Source: Rhizomicrobium sp. (GTDB taxonomy: Bacteria; Pseudomonadota; Alphaproteobacteria; Micropepsales; Micropepsaceae). From it: DNA of 64,000 bases. Below, in pieces: positions 25,044 through 34,180 of this stretch. Numbering within the stretch: position 1 is the first letter of the stretch; each line of letters begins with the position of its first letter. Below the pieces are notes generated by a model. The model did not search any database and was not told the DNA's origin. It worked only from the letters and a program-made list of their open reading frames with translations. The translations under genes were made by a program, and so were the position numbers. The stretch lies in NCBI GenBank assembly GCA_037200385.1, contig JBBCGL010000001.1, forward strand, positions 3,797,418 to 3,861,417, in the 5' to 3' direction.

Positions 25044-27011
25044 CTACCAGCCGCCGCCGCCGCCGCCACCACCGCCCCCGCCCGAGAAGCCGCCGCCGCC
25101 CGAACCGCCGCCTGGCGCGACGGAAGCCGCCGCAACGGCGCCGCCCAGCGACAGGCCGATGGAGGACGCAAAGCCTGCAGTGCCGAGCTGGCCGAACGCG
25201 TCGCCCTGGTACCACATGGGCACATAGAAGTGGTGATCGGCAGCCGCAGCGCCCTCGCCGGCCGCCGCCATCGCGGCTTCGAATTTGCGGCTCCACTGCG
25301 TCTCGCAATCGAGCGCGATGGCATAGGGAAGGAATTTCTCGAACAGCGCCGGCGTCACTTGCGGCGGCGCTGCCGCCTCGAGCCGCGGCTGCTCGGCGGT
25401 CCTGAGGTAGAGCGTGAAGCCGTCGATCTCGTCGCGCAGCCTGGCGCCCAGCAAGGTCGGCGCGCGCAGCAGGACATAGAACGCCGCGGCGACCACGCCT
25501 TCCGCAGCGAGGATGGCGATGGTGACCGGCTGGAGCGCGTCTTCGATGAAGAAGGTCACGCCGATCCAGGTCGCCGCGAAAGGCAGCGCCGCCAGCGTGC
25601 GGAGCAGCGCGATGCCGAGATGCACGGCCCGCGCACCGGGACCTGCGAACACGGCCTGCCAGGCGCGGAAGGCATAGAAGCCGAAGAGGCTCGTCGCGAC
25701 ACCGAACAGCCCGCTCCACAGATAGGTGAGGAACGCGCCGCCCAGATCGTCGGAGAATACCGCGGCGCCCAGCGCGCTCAACGCGATGAGGCCGAGCCCG
25801 GGCCAGAACCAAGCGTGGTTCTGGCGGAAATAGACCGTCTCGTACGCGTCGCCGAGATCCTTCTTCAGCGTCGCGACGGCGGCGGCGATGCGCGAACGGT
25901 TCGCCTGGGTCAGTTCGACCGGCTCGCTGTCCCAGCCCAGCAGGTTCTCCGCCACGCCGGCTTCGGCCTTGGGCAGCGTCACCTCCGCCGCGCCGGTCCG
26001 CGTCACCGCATAGGTCGGTCCCAGGACATGCTTGGTCTCACCGATCGTCAGCACGCCTTTGACCGCCAGGTCCACCAGCGTCGCCGCGAACGCCTTGCGG
26101 TCGAAATGCATGTGCCGGATGAAGCGCATCGCGGCCGGAGACAGGTCGTGCGGCGGGGCATAGAGCGGGATCACGTTGCCGCGCGCCGGATCGCGCCCGA
26201 CCAGCAGCCACACCGCACTGAAATAGAGCAGCAGGACGATCAATCCCGCCAACGCCGCGAACGGCCCGCGATTGTCGCGCAGCAGGTAGTTGCGCGCCGG
26301 CGCCGTCACCGCGCCCTTGGCGAAACGCACATCGACGGTCAGGCCGTCATTGGGATCGAGCGTCTCGGTCGTCTCGAACGCGATCGTGTTGCCGGCCAGC
26401 TTTTCGGCCCTCGCGGCTCTGCCGTGCGCGCCTTGCGGCCCGGTGAAAAAGTCCCAGCCCATAAGCCTGCCGTTCGCGGGCAGATGGACGACGGCACGCA
26501 CATGATCGATCGCGAAATCCCAGCCATTGCCCGTGACGTTCCAATAGAGCTCGTCGTGGTCCTTGCCGAACGCGATCTGGCGGTCGGTCGCGAAGTGCAG
26601 CGTGAAGACGTGCCGGCCATGGCTGAGCGTCGTGTCGCTGTCGCCGATCCGCACCCGCTTTCCGTTCGCGATGTCGAGCACCGCGTAAGGCGCGTCCACG
26701 CCGTCGAGCGTCACATGCGAGACCTCGAACGCAACATGGACGCGGCCCGGATAGATCGTCGGGAAATCGCGGTAGATGCCGTGGACGATGGAATCGCCCT
26801 GGGCGTTGACCGTGATGGTCTCGGTCGCATCGATCCGGCTGTCCGGCGCGACCGTCACGTCCTGGCGGTAATCGGTCACGCGCTCGATGTCGTCGGCTGT
26901 CGCGGCGGTCGGGGCCGCCGCCGCGATCAGACATGCGAAGAGGCGCGCCAGGCGTCCGCATGCGCGGCCGGCCCGTGAACGCCGCGTGCTACCAGCCGCC
27001 GCCGCCGCCAC
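25044..27011 (-). CDS. DUF2207 membrane protein, second copy (start uncertain)
   Basis: About 655 aa. After a signal peptide (RLARLFACLIAAAAPTAATA) comes the DUF2207 domain (VTDYRQDVTVAPDSRIDATE, IVHGIYRDFPTIYPGR, YWNVTGNGWDFAIDHVRA), then TM segments, and a C-terminal tail of a dozen glycines ending in Trp. Odd start: no ATG, GTG or TTG lies in frame between the stop of the upstream paralogue and the signal peptide. The nearest is GTG 27011, inside the Gly-codon tract of the upstream gene (another GTG at 27026). Either the genes overlap by ~23 bases or a non-standard start or small frameshift is involved. Part of a lemA-DUF2207-DUF2207 operon. Confidence 0.82.
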   Translation of the reverse strand: MAAAAAGSTRRSRAGRACGRLARLFACLIAAAAPTAATADDIERVTDYRQDVTVAPDSRIDATETITVNAQGDSIVHGIYRDFPTIYPGRVHVAFEVSHVTLDGVDAPYAVLDIANGKRVRIGDSDTTLSHGRHVFTLHFATDRQIAFGKDHDELYWNVTGNGWDFAIDHVRAVVHLPANGRLMGWDFFTGPQGAHGRAARAEKLAGNTIAFETTETLDPNDGLTVDVRFAKGAVTAPARNYLLRDNRGPFAALAGLIVLLLYFSAVWLLVGRDPARGNVIPLYAPPHDLSPAAMRFIRHMHFDRKAFAATLVDLAVKGVLTIGETKHVLGPTYAVTRTGAAEVTLPKAEAGVAENLLGWDSEPVELTQANRSRIAAAVATLKKDLGDAYETVYFRQNHAWFWPGLGLIALSALGAAVFSDDLGGAFLTYLWSGLFGVATSLFGFYAFRAWQAVFAGPGARAVHLGIALLRTLAALPFAATWIGVTFFIEDALQPVTIAILAAEGVVAAAFYVLLRAPTLLGARLRDEIDGFTLYLRTAEQPRLEAAAPPQVTPALFEKFLPYAIALDCETQWSRKFEAAMAAAGEGAAAADHHFYVPMWYQGDAFGQLGTAGFASSIGLSLGGAVAAASVAPGGGSGGGGFSGGGGGGGGGGGW

Positions 27012-29010
27012 CGCCGCCGCCCCCACCGGAGAATCCGCCGCCGCCGCTGCCCGAGCTCGATCCGGGCGCGACCGACGCGGACGCCGCCGCGCTGCCGAGC
27101 GACGAGCCGATGGAGGAGACGAGCCCCGCCGTCCCCAGTTGGCCGAAATTCGAGCCCACATACCAGAGCGGCACATAGCCGTAATTCTGATCCGAACCGA
27201 GGCCCGCGGCCGCGGCTTCCGCCTCGAACTTCCGGCTCCACTGGTTCTCGCAGTCGAGCGCGATGGCATAGGGCAGGAATTTCTCGAACACCGCCGGCGT
27301 GACCTGCGGCGGGTTCAGGATCTCCAGCCGGTCCTTCTCCGCGGTTTCGAGGAACAGCTTGAAGCCGTCGATCTGGTCCATGATCGCGGCGCCCGACACG
27401 GTCGGCGCCTTCAGCAGGTAATAGAACACATAGGCGAGGACGCCGCCGGTCAGCAGCGCGGCGAAGGCCGGCCACGGCACCTCCTTCAGGAAGAACAGCG
27501 CGGCGATCAGCAATCCTGCGACCGGCACGGCGAAGACGCTCGCCAGCAGCGCAACGAAGAAATGCGTGACGCGCGAGCCGTGATCGACGAACAGGCTGAC
27601 CCAGTTGCGCCATGCCGCATGCAGCAGATAGCTCGCGCCGGCCGCCCAGAGCGCGACGATGCCCAGCATCACGGCGGTGGTCTGCGCGTCGTCGCTCAGC
27701 AGCGCCGCAGCGCCGCCGGTCAGCGCCAGGATGCCCAGCCCGCCCCAGAACCAGCCGCTGTTGGTGACGAAATAATGCCGTTCGCACTCGCGGCTCAGCG
27801 CGATCTTCAGTGCGCTGATCGCGCTCTGGACGGCGCTGTGATTGGTCTGCTTGAGCTCGATCGAATCCTCGGGTCCGTCGAACAGCTCCTTGCCCATCGC
27901 GCTTTCGCTGGCCGAGAGCTGCGCCGCGGCCTCGCTCTTGCCGGTGCGCGTCAGCGTATAGGTGCCGCCGGCCTCGGCGATGGTCAGATAGCCCTTCACC
28001 GCCATGTTGATGAGCGCCGCGGCGAACGCCTTGCGGTCATAGGCCATGTTGTGGATGTAGCGCACCGCTTCGGGCGACAGCCCGGCGGGCGGCGCGAACA
28101 GCGGGATCACGGTGCCGCGCTTGGGATCCCGGCCATAATGCCACCACGCGGCGAGATAGAAGATCGCCAGCGCCAGCACGCCCAGCACCGCGACGATCGC
28201 GCTCGCATTGTCGATGATGAAATCGCGCTTCAGTTCGGCATCCGACGGCGGCACCACCGCGCCCTTCGCGAAGCCGACCGCGACGGTCAGGCCTTCATGC
28301 GATCCCAGGGGCTCCGTCGTGACGAAGCGGATCGTGTCGCCGGAGAGCGGCTCGGCGCTGCCATTATGCGCCGACGATCCCTGCGGCCCCGTATAGACCG
28401 CGGATTGCAGGATCTTCGCGCCCTTGGGCAGGTGGATCGTCGCCGCGGCCTTGTCGATCGGGAAGATCCAGCCCACGCCTGTGACGTTCCAGTAGAGCTC
28501 GTCGTACTTGTCGAAGAACCCGATCTGCCGCGCCGTGATGTAGCTCAGCGCATAGATGTGCCGCCCGGGCGACACCATGCTGTCCTTGTCGCCGATCTTG
28601 ACCCGCACGCCGTTGCTGATCGATTCGGTGTCGTAGGGCGCCGGCGCGCCGTCCAGCGTCACCCCCATCACGTCGAAGCGCACCCGCACCCGGACGCCGT
28701 GCGGATCGGTGTAGAGGGTGGGGAAATCGCGATAGATGCCGTGGCGGATCTGCTCGCCCGTCGCGTTGACCGCGATGCTTTCGGTGACGGTCAGCGTGCC
28801 GTTCTTCGCGACCGTGATGTCGCTGTCGAAATCCGTGATGCGCTCTTCGTCGGGCCGCAGGTCGGCGGCCGCGTCGCCGGCCGGGGCCTCGGCTGCTGCG
28901 GCCGGCGGCGAGCCCTGGTGCCGGGCTTCGCTGCTCTGCTCGTCCTGCGCGGCGGACGGCATGACGGCAAGCGCCAGCACCGTGACCAGCGCGAGAACGC
29001 CGCGCAGCAT
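26989..29010 (-). CDS. DUF2207 membrane protein, first copy
   Basis: A 673-aa protein paralogous to the next gene: signal peptide (LALVTVLALAVMPSAAQ), a DUF2207 domain (ITDFDSDITVAKNGTLTVTE, IRHGIYRDFPTLYTD), TM segments after ~residue 270, cytoplasmic-like middle (YIHNMAYDRKAFAAALINMA), and a Gly-rich tail ending in Trp. Function of DUF2207 is unknown, but it is often encoded beside lemA in bacteria. ATGA overlap with lemA. The tail is coded by a pure GGC/GGT tract that may be prone to slippage. Confidence 0.9.
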   Translation of the reverse strand: MLRGVLALVTVLALAVMPSAAQDEQSSEARHQGSPPAAAAEAPAGDAAADLRPDEERITDFDSDITVAKNGTLTVTESIAVNATGEQIRHGIYRDFPTLYTDPHGVRVRVRFDVMGVTLDGAPAPYDTESISNGVRVKIGDKDSMVSPGRHIYALSYITARQIGFFDKYDELYWNVTGVGWIFPIDKAAATIHLPKGAKILQSAVYTGPQGSSAHNGSAEPLSGDTIRFVTTEPLGSHEGLTVAVGFAKGAVVPPSDAELKRDFIIDNASAIVAVLGVLALAIFYLAAWWHYGRDPKRGTVIPLFAPPAGLSPEAVRYIHNMAYDRKAFAAALINMAVKGYLTIAEAGGTYTLTRTGKSEAAAQLSASESAMGKELFDGPEDSIELKQTNHSAVQSAISALKIALSRECERHYFVTNSGWFWGGLGILALTGGAAALLSDDAQTTAVMLGIVALWAAGASYLLHAAWRNWVSLFVDHGSRVTHFFVALLASVFAVPVAGLLIAALFFLKEVPWPAFAALLTGGVLAYVFYYLLKAPTVSGAAIMDQIDGFKLFLETAEKDRLEILNPPQVTPAVFEKFLPYAIALDCENQWSRKFEAEAAAAGLGSDQNYGYVPLWYVGSNFGQLGTAGLVSSIGSSLGSAAASASVAPGSSSGSGGGGFSGGGGGGGGGGGW

Positions 29011-29564
29011 CAGCTGAACGAGACCTTCGGCGCGTTGCGGTCCGCGGCGTTGTCGAGCTGGAAGAACTGCGCCGTCGTGAAGCCCGTCGCACCCGCCACG
29101 AGATTGGAGGGGAATTGCTGCACGCTGACGTTATAATTGCGCACCGCGCCATTGTAGTAGCGGCGGGCGAGCTGGATCTGGTCCTCGAGATTCTCGAGAT
29201 CGGTCTGGAGCTGCTGGAAATTCGCCGAAGCCTTGAGCTCGGGATAGGCTTCCGCCACCGCCATCACCTTGCCGATCGCCGCGGTGATCGCGGTCTCGGC
29301 CGCGGCGCGCTGGGCCGGGTCCTGGCTGACGCCGGCGGTCGAGCGCAGCCGCGCCAGCTCGTCGAACGTCGTGCGCTCATGCGTGGCATAGCCCTTCACG
29401 GTCTCGACCAGGTTGGGGATCAGGTCGGCGCGGCGCTTGAGCTGCGCGTCGATGCCGCTCCACCCCTCCGCGACCATGGCGCGGCGGCTGACGAGCCCAT
29501 TGTAGGTCATGATGCCCCAAAGGACGATCAGGACGACGACGGCGATGACGATGTAAAGCACCAT
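29010..29564 (-). CDS. LemA family protein
   Basis: A 184-aa protein with one N-terminal membrane helix (VLYIVIAVVVLIVLWGIM) and the LemA core: YNGLVSRRAMVAEGWSGIDA, QLKRRADLIPNLVETVKGYA and a long helix pair to QIQLARRYYNGAVRNYNV. LemA proteins project a helical bundle from the membrane; their role is poorly understood. First gene of the lemA-DUF2207-DUF2207 operon. Confidence 0.94.
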   Translation of the reverse strand: MVLYIVIAVVVLIVLWGIMTYNGLVSRRAMVAEGWSGIDAQLKRRADLIPNLVETVKGYATHERTTFDELARLRSTAGVSQDPAQRAAAETAITAAIGKVMAVAEAYPELKASANFQQLQTDLENLEDQIQLARRYYNGAVRNYNVSVQQFPSNLVAGATGFTTAQFFQLDNAADRNAPKVSFS

Positions 29565-29616
29565 GCCGCGAAGCTAGCCGCTTCGCCGCACGGCGTCTAT
29601 CCCGCCGGCGCGGGAC

Positions 29617-29958
29617 TTAGCGGTCGAGGATCAGCGTCCGCGCGGTATGCGCCACCGCGATCGCCACCCCGAACACCACGCCATAGGCGAGCAGGGTCAG
29701 CATGTGCAGGTTCTGGAAGGCCTGCCAGTCGGCGGAGGCATAGGCCGACGGGTTCTGCTTGCCGACGGTGACCGCGACCGCATATTCGACCAGCGCAAAG
29801 GCGACCAGCGCGACGACCGTCGTCGAGATCACCGAGCCGAAGCTCTGCATCAGATAGCCCGCGCCGAGCGCGATCACGGCCATGATGGCCAAGGTCACCC
29901 AGTTTGCCGACAGCACCACATCGTGGATGGCGTGCCAGATATCCATGAGAATAGGCAT
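29617..29958 (-). CDS. Small three-TM membrane protein
   Basis: A 113-aa hydrophobic protein with about three TM helices (VTLAIMAVIALGAGYLM, TTVVALVAFALVEYAVAVTV and LLAYGVVFGVAIAVAHTA). Family not recognised. ATG at 29958 follows GGGGGA. It lies 52 bases before lemA on the same strand and downstream of flhG, but no shared role is evident. Confidence 0.75.
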   Translation of the reverse strand: MPILMDIWHAIHDVVLSANWVTLAIMAVIALGAGYLMQSFGSVISTTVVALVAFALVEYAVAVTVGKQNPSAYASADWQAFQNLHMLTLLAYGVVFGVAIAVAHTARTLILDR

Positions 29959-30095
29959 AAGTCCCCCAGTTTTCGACAGACGCTTCCCGCGCGGCGCGGA
30001 TAGGCATCTGCGCCGCTTATTAAGAAAGCATACACCAGTTCCATGCTGCCGAGAATTCGGGCAGCGGGGAAACGCGCGGCAATGACGATCTAGGG

Positions 30096-30875
30096 TTAAC
30101 GCAGGCCCGTCGCGGCAAACGGCGCAGGTGCCTCGCCATGCAGGCGGCGCGCGATGTTCTCGATCGCCACGGCGGCCGGTGCTTGCGGGAACAGGGTGAG
30201 GAGCGGGCTCTGCCGGCGCACCGCGTCCGCTACGCGCGCGTCGCAGGGGACAAAGCCCAGATAATCGGGACTGCGCTTGAGGAAGGCGTTGGCCGACGCG
30301 ATCAGTGCTTCGGCGACGCGGCGTCCTTCGGTGGCGTTGAGCGCTTGATTCACCAGGATCTGTGGCACACGGCTGGTGGTGCGCCGCAACAAAAGCTTCG
30401 CAAATGCGTAAGCGTCGGTGAGCGAGGCCGGATCGGGCGTCACGATCAGAAGGACGTCGTCGGCATGGGCCGCGAAGCTCATGACGGCGGCGTCGACCCC
30501 GGCGCCCAGGTCGATCAGCACGCGGTCGTATTGCGCCGCCCGCGCCAGGATCGAAACGAGCGCTTCCACCGCCGCTTCGCTCGCATTGGCGAACGCGCCG
30601 GAACCGGACGGCGCCGCGAGAAGATCGAAACTCACATGCGGCCCGCTGGCGACGCGCACCACGGCGTCCTTCAGCATCTTGCGGCCTGCGATCAGTCCGG
30701 CGAGATCGCCGGTCTCGCTCAAACCCAGATGCACGCCGGCATTGGACAGCCCCAGATCGGCGTCGCACAGCAACACGCGCTCGCCCTGATGCGCGAAGGC
30801 ATGCGCCAGGCTGACCGCGATCAGCGTCTTGCCGGTTCCGCCCTTGCCCGAGCCGATGGCGGTGAGATGGGTCAT
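30096..30875 (-). CDS. flhG: FlhG/FleN-like MinD-type ATPase
   Basis: A 259-aa deviant-Walker P-loop ATPase that in other bacteria limits flagellar number with FlhF. It shows AIGSGKGGTGKTLIAVSLAH, CDADLGLSNAGVHLGL (Walker A' Asp) and VLIDLGAGVD. Oddly it begins only about seven residues before the P-loop, so the N-terminal DQAxxLR activator helix that stimulates FlhF in typical FlhG is absent. ATGA overlap with flhF shows coupling. Many alphaproteobacteria lack this pair, so its presence says something about flagellar placement. Confidence 0.87.
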   Translation of the reverse strand: MTHLTAIGSGKGGTGKTLIAVSLAHAFAHQGERVLLCDADLGLSNAGVHLGLSETGDLAGLIAGRKMLKDAVVRVASGPHVSFDLLAAPSGSGAFANASEAAVEALVSILARAAQYDRVLIDLGAGVDAAVMSFAAHADDVLLIVTPDPASLTDAYAFAKLLLRRTTSRVPQILVNQALNATEGRRVAEALIASANAFLKRSPDYLGFVPCDARVADAVRRQSPLLTLFPQAPAAVAIENIARRLHGEAPAPFAATGLR

Positions 30876-31903
30876 TGCGCGCTCCGGGGTTGGTCGAGCA
30901 GAAGCCTCGCCAGCGAGAGCGAGGACGGCGTATCGAGTCCGCCGGCGATGAACGGCGAGCGGGTGACATGGGCGAGGGGGACGACCTGCGTCGCCGCCGC
31001 GGTCAGCGCGCCGGCCCGCCGCGCGAGATCCAGGCCGGTGACGACCAGCCGTCCGGCACCCAGCGCCGACAGGGCCTCGACGATCTCGGAGATCTCCTCG
31101 GCGTCGTTGAGCGCGGAGACGACGCCGACGGTTTCCAGCTTCGCGATCCGCGCCAGCGCCGCGAAGGCGGTGCGCGCCCGCGCGTCGCGCGGATCGAAAC
31201 CGGCGGTGTCGACGATGACGAAGGTCTTCTTGGCGACGCATTCGCCCACCAGCACGCTCAGCTCGGCCGCGCTGTCCGTGGTCGTGACCGCGCAGTCCAG
31301 ATGCTTGGCGAAGGTTTCCAGCCGCGCCACCGCGCCGGCGCCGGCGGAGTCCGATGCCACCAGCGTGGTGCGCCGGTTCGCCAGCCGCGCATGCGCTGCG
31401 ATCTTCGCCGCCACAGCGGTCTTGCCCGCGCCGTTCGGCCCGACCAGCAGCAGCGCCGCGACCGTCTCCATGTCGATCGGCGCGGTCTTCAATCTCTTGT
31501 CGAGCGCCGAGGCGAGCGCCAGCGTCATGTCGGTGAGCTGGGCCTTCGCCGCACTTTCCGCCAGCGCGTGCGCGAGGCCGTCGGGCAGGCGCTGCCGGTT
31601 GAGCGCCGCCAGCAGCTCGGTGCGGTCGAAGCCGATCCGCTTGGCCGTCTCGCCGCCGGCATGGCGCAGCCGGCGCAGCAAGCCGTCGCGATAATGCGTT
31701 TCGAAATCCGCGACCGGTGTCGTCTCCGGCGCGGGCTCGGCGATGTCGTCCGCCGCGTCCGGCCCGTCGAGCGCCGCGCGCACGATGACGCCGCCGCTCT
31801 TGGCCTTCTCCGACGCGATGATGACGGCGTCAGGGCCCATGTCGGCGCGCACATGCGCGAGCGCCTCTCTCATATCCTTGGCCAGGAAGGTGCGAAGCTG
31901 CAT
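30872..31903 (-). CDS. flhF: Flagellar SRP-like GTPase FlhF
   Basis: A 343-aa SRP-type GTPase that sets the site of flagellum assembly in polar flagellates. The N-terminus MQLRTFLAKDMREALAHVRA is typical. The GTPase has G1 GPNGAGKTAVAAKIA near 152, G3 IVDTAGFDPRD and G4 as TGLDLARR, where TKLD is usual. It is 4 bases after flhA and coupled to flhG downstream. Sequence is on the divergent side of the family but the architecture is complete. Confidence 0.9.
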   Translation of the reverse strand: MQLRTFLAKDMREALAHVRADMGPDAVIIASEKAKSGGVIVRAALDGPDAADDIAEPAPETTPVADFETHYRDGLLRRLRHAGGETAKRIGFDRTELLAALNRQRLPDGLAHALAESAAKAQLTDMTLALASALDKRLKTAPIDMETVAALLLVGPNGAGKTAVAAKIAAHARLANRRTTLVASDSAGAGAVARLETFAKHLDCAVTTTDSAAELSVLVGECVAKKTFVIVDTAGFDPRDARARTAFAALARIAKLETVGVVSALNDAEEISEIVEALSALGAGRLVVTGLDLARRAGALTAAATQVVPLAHVTRSPFIAGGLDTPSSLSLARLLLDQPRSAQ

Positions 31904-31907
31904 GACG

Positions 31908-34022
31908 CTATACCTGTCCCATGGTGCGCAGCTTCACCGAAGCATGGATCTCGCTCTGCGACATCACAACGGTCTGCGACCGGAAGCGCTCCACGATGGA
32001 GCGCACAAAGGGCCGGATCTGCGGGCTGGTCAGCAGCACGGGCACCTCGCCCTTGCCGCTCGCCTCGTCGAAGCGGTCGCGCACCGACTGGATGAAAGCC
32101 TGGAGCTGCGACGGCGCCATGGCGAGCTGGCGGTCTTCGCCCTGTCCGACGATGGATTCGGCAAATGCCTGCTCCCAGGCTGGCGACAGCGCGATCAGCG
32201 GCAGATAGCCGCCGGGCGCGAGGTTCGCGTGGCAGAGCTGGCGCGCCAGCCGGGCGCGGACATGCTCGGTGATGTACATGGCGTTCTTGGTGTGGCCGAC
32301 CGCCTCGGCAATGCCTTCCAGGACCGCGGGCAAGTCCCGAATCGAGACACGTTCGTTGAGCAGGGTCTGCAGCACGCGCTGCACGCCGGTGACCGAGATC
32401 TGCGACGGGATCAGCTCGTCGACCAGCTTCTTGTTCTCGGGCGGCAGGTCGTCCAGCAGCTTCTTGGTTTCGGCATAGGACAGCAGCTCCGCCATGTGCG
32501 ACTTGAGCACCTCGGTCAGATGCGTGGTCAGCACGGTGCCGGGATCGACCACGGTGAGGCCCTTGAAGCTCGCCTCCTCGCGCAGCGCGGCGTTGATCCA
32601 GGTCGCGGGCAGGCCGAAGGCCGGCTCGGTGGTGTGCGTGCCGGGCAGGTCGATCGGAAGGCCGCGCGGATCCATGACCAGGAGCGAGCCGGGATAGAGG
32701 TCGCCGCGTCCCGCATCCACTTCCTTGACGCGGATGCGATACTCGTTGGCGCCCAACTGCATGTTGTCGAGGATGCGCACCGCCGGCATCACGAAGCCCA
32801 TCTCGGTGGCGAGCTGGCGGCGCAACGCCTTGATCTGGTCGGTGATGCGATGGCCCTTCACGTCGTTGATCAGCGGCAGCAGGCCATAGCCCAGCTCGAC
32901 GCGCAGCAGGTCGAGCGCCAGCGCGGTCGAGATCGGCTCCTCCTTGGCCTTGTCTTCGCCGTTGGCCTTCGCCTCCTCGGCGCGCGCCTGGAATTCGGTT
33001 GCGTCCTTCTTCTTGTAGGCGAAATAGGCGAGGCTGCCGGCGCCGGCGGCGAGGCCCATGAACACGAAGGTCGGCATGCCGGGCAGTACGCCGATGATGC
33101 CCATCACCGCGGCGGCCATGCCGAGCGCCTGGGGGTAGAAGGAGAGCTGCGCCATCAGCGCCTTGTCGGTGGCGCCTTCGACGCCCGCCTTGGAGACCAT
33201 CAGGCCCGCCGCGGTCGAGACGATCAGCGCCGGCATCTGGCTGACCAGGCCGTCGCCCACCGTCAGCAGCGTGAAGGTCTGCGAGGCATCGACGAAGCTC
33301 ATGCCCTTCTGCGCCACCGCGATGATGATGCCGCCGATCACGTTGATCGCGACGATCATCAGGCCGGCGATCGCATCGCCGCGCACGAACTTGCTGGCGC
33401 CGTCCATCGCGCCGAAGAAATTGCTCTCGGCCTCCAGGTCCTTGCGGCGGCGCTTGGCCTCCTTCTCATCGATCAGGCCGGCCGACAGGTCGGCGTCGAC
33501 CGCCATCTGCTTGCCGGGCATCGCGTCGAGGCTGAAGCGCGCCGCGACTTCCGCGATGCGCCCCGAACCCTTGGTGATGACGACGAAGTTCACCAGCACC
33601 AGGATCGCGAAGACGATCAGGCCGATGATGAAATTGCCGCCCATGATGAGCTTGCCGAAGGCCTGGATGACATAGCCGGAGGCGGCAGTGCCTTCCGAGC
33701 CGTGCCCGAGGATCAGCCGCGTCGAGGCGAGGTTGAGCGCCAGCCGCATCATCGTGGTGATCAGCAGGATGGTGGGGAACGAGCTGAACTCGAGCGGCTT
33801 GCGGATGAACACCGCCGTCATGAGGATCAGGATCGAGAACGACAGCGACAGCGCCAGGCAGATGTCGAGCAGCCAGGGCGGCAGCGGCAGCAGCAGCACG
33901 ACGAGGATCGCCATGATCCCGATGGCGAGCGCCAGGTCGGAGCGCTTGAGGATGTCGGCGAGCGTCGCGAGATTCAGCCCGAAGCCGGAGGCGGGCGATG
34001 CGGCGGTGGTGACGTCAGCCAT
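31908..34022 (-). CDS. flhA: Flagellar export gate protein FlhA
   Basis: A 704-aa inner-membrane component of the flagellar type III export gate. About eight TM helices (DLALAIGIMAILVVLLLPLP onward), the FHIPEP region with PTILLITTMMRLALNLASTR, and a cytoplasmic domain with DPGTVLTTHLTEVLKSHMAE. The ATG at 34022 was preferred to a TTG two codons upstream. Transcribed after the fliF-flbD operon, with a 122-bp palindromic repeat between flbD and flhA, and followed by flhF and flhG. Confidence 0.96.
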   Translation of the reverse strand: MADVTTAASPASGFGLNLATLADILKRSDLALAIGIMAILVVLLLPLPPWLLDICLALSLSFSILILMTAVFIRKPLEFSSFPTILLITTMMRLALNLASTRLILGHGSEGTAASGYVIQAFGKLIMGGNFIIGLIVFAILVLVNFVVITKGSGRIAEVAARFSLDAMPGKQMAVDADLSAGLIDEKEAKRRRKDLEAESNFFGAMDGASKFVRGDAIAGLMIVAINVIGGIIIAVAQKGMSFVDASQTFTLLTVGDGLVSQMPALIVSTAAGLMVSKAGVEGATDKALMAQLSFYPQALGMAAAVMGIIGVLPGMPTFVFMGLAAGAGSLAYFAYKKKDATEFQARAEEAKANGEDKAKEEPISTALALDLLRVELGYGLLPLINDVKGHRITDQIKALRRQLATEMGFVMPAVRILDNMQLGANEYRIRVKEVDAGRGDLYPGSLLVMDPRGLPIDLPGTHTTEPAFGLPATWINAALREEASFKGLTVVDPGTVLTTHLTEVLKSHMAELLSYAETKKLLDDLPPENKKLVDELIPSQISVTGVQRVLQTLLNERVSIRDLPAVLEGIAEAVGHTKNAMYITEHVRARLARQLCHANLAPGGYLPLIALSPAWEQAFAESIVGQGEDRQLAMAPSQLQAFIQSVRDRFDEASGKGEVPVLLTSPQIRPFVRSIVERFRSQTVVMSQSEIHASVKLRTMGQV

Positions 34023-34045
34023 GTCCAATTGCCACCAAAATAAAA

Positions 34046-34167
34046 GTTGTCATCCCCGGCGAGCGCCGCGAAGCGGTGTGAGGGAAGGGGACCCAGGTCG
34101 GAAAAACCGTGACGGTTTCGACGCCTGGGTCCCCTTCCCCTCGCTTCGCTCGGCCGGGGATGACAAC
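34046..34167. repeat. Palindromic intergenic repeat, long type
   Basis: A 122-bp element bounded by perfect 15-bp inverted ends (GTTGTCATCCCCGGC / GCCGGGGATGACAAC). Inside, AAGGGGACCCAGG (34085-34097) is mirrored by CCTGGGTCCCCTT (34124-34136). It fills the flbD-flhA gap. A second copy with the same ends and core is at 60188-60366. Confidence 0.85.
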
Positions 34168-34180
34168 GGAGTTCATGTGT

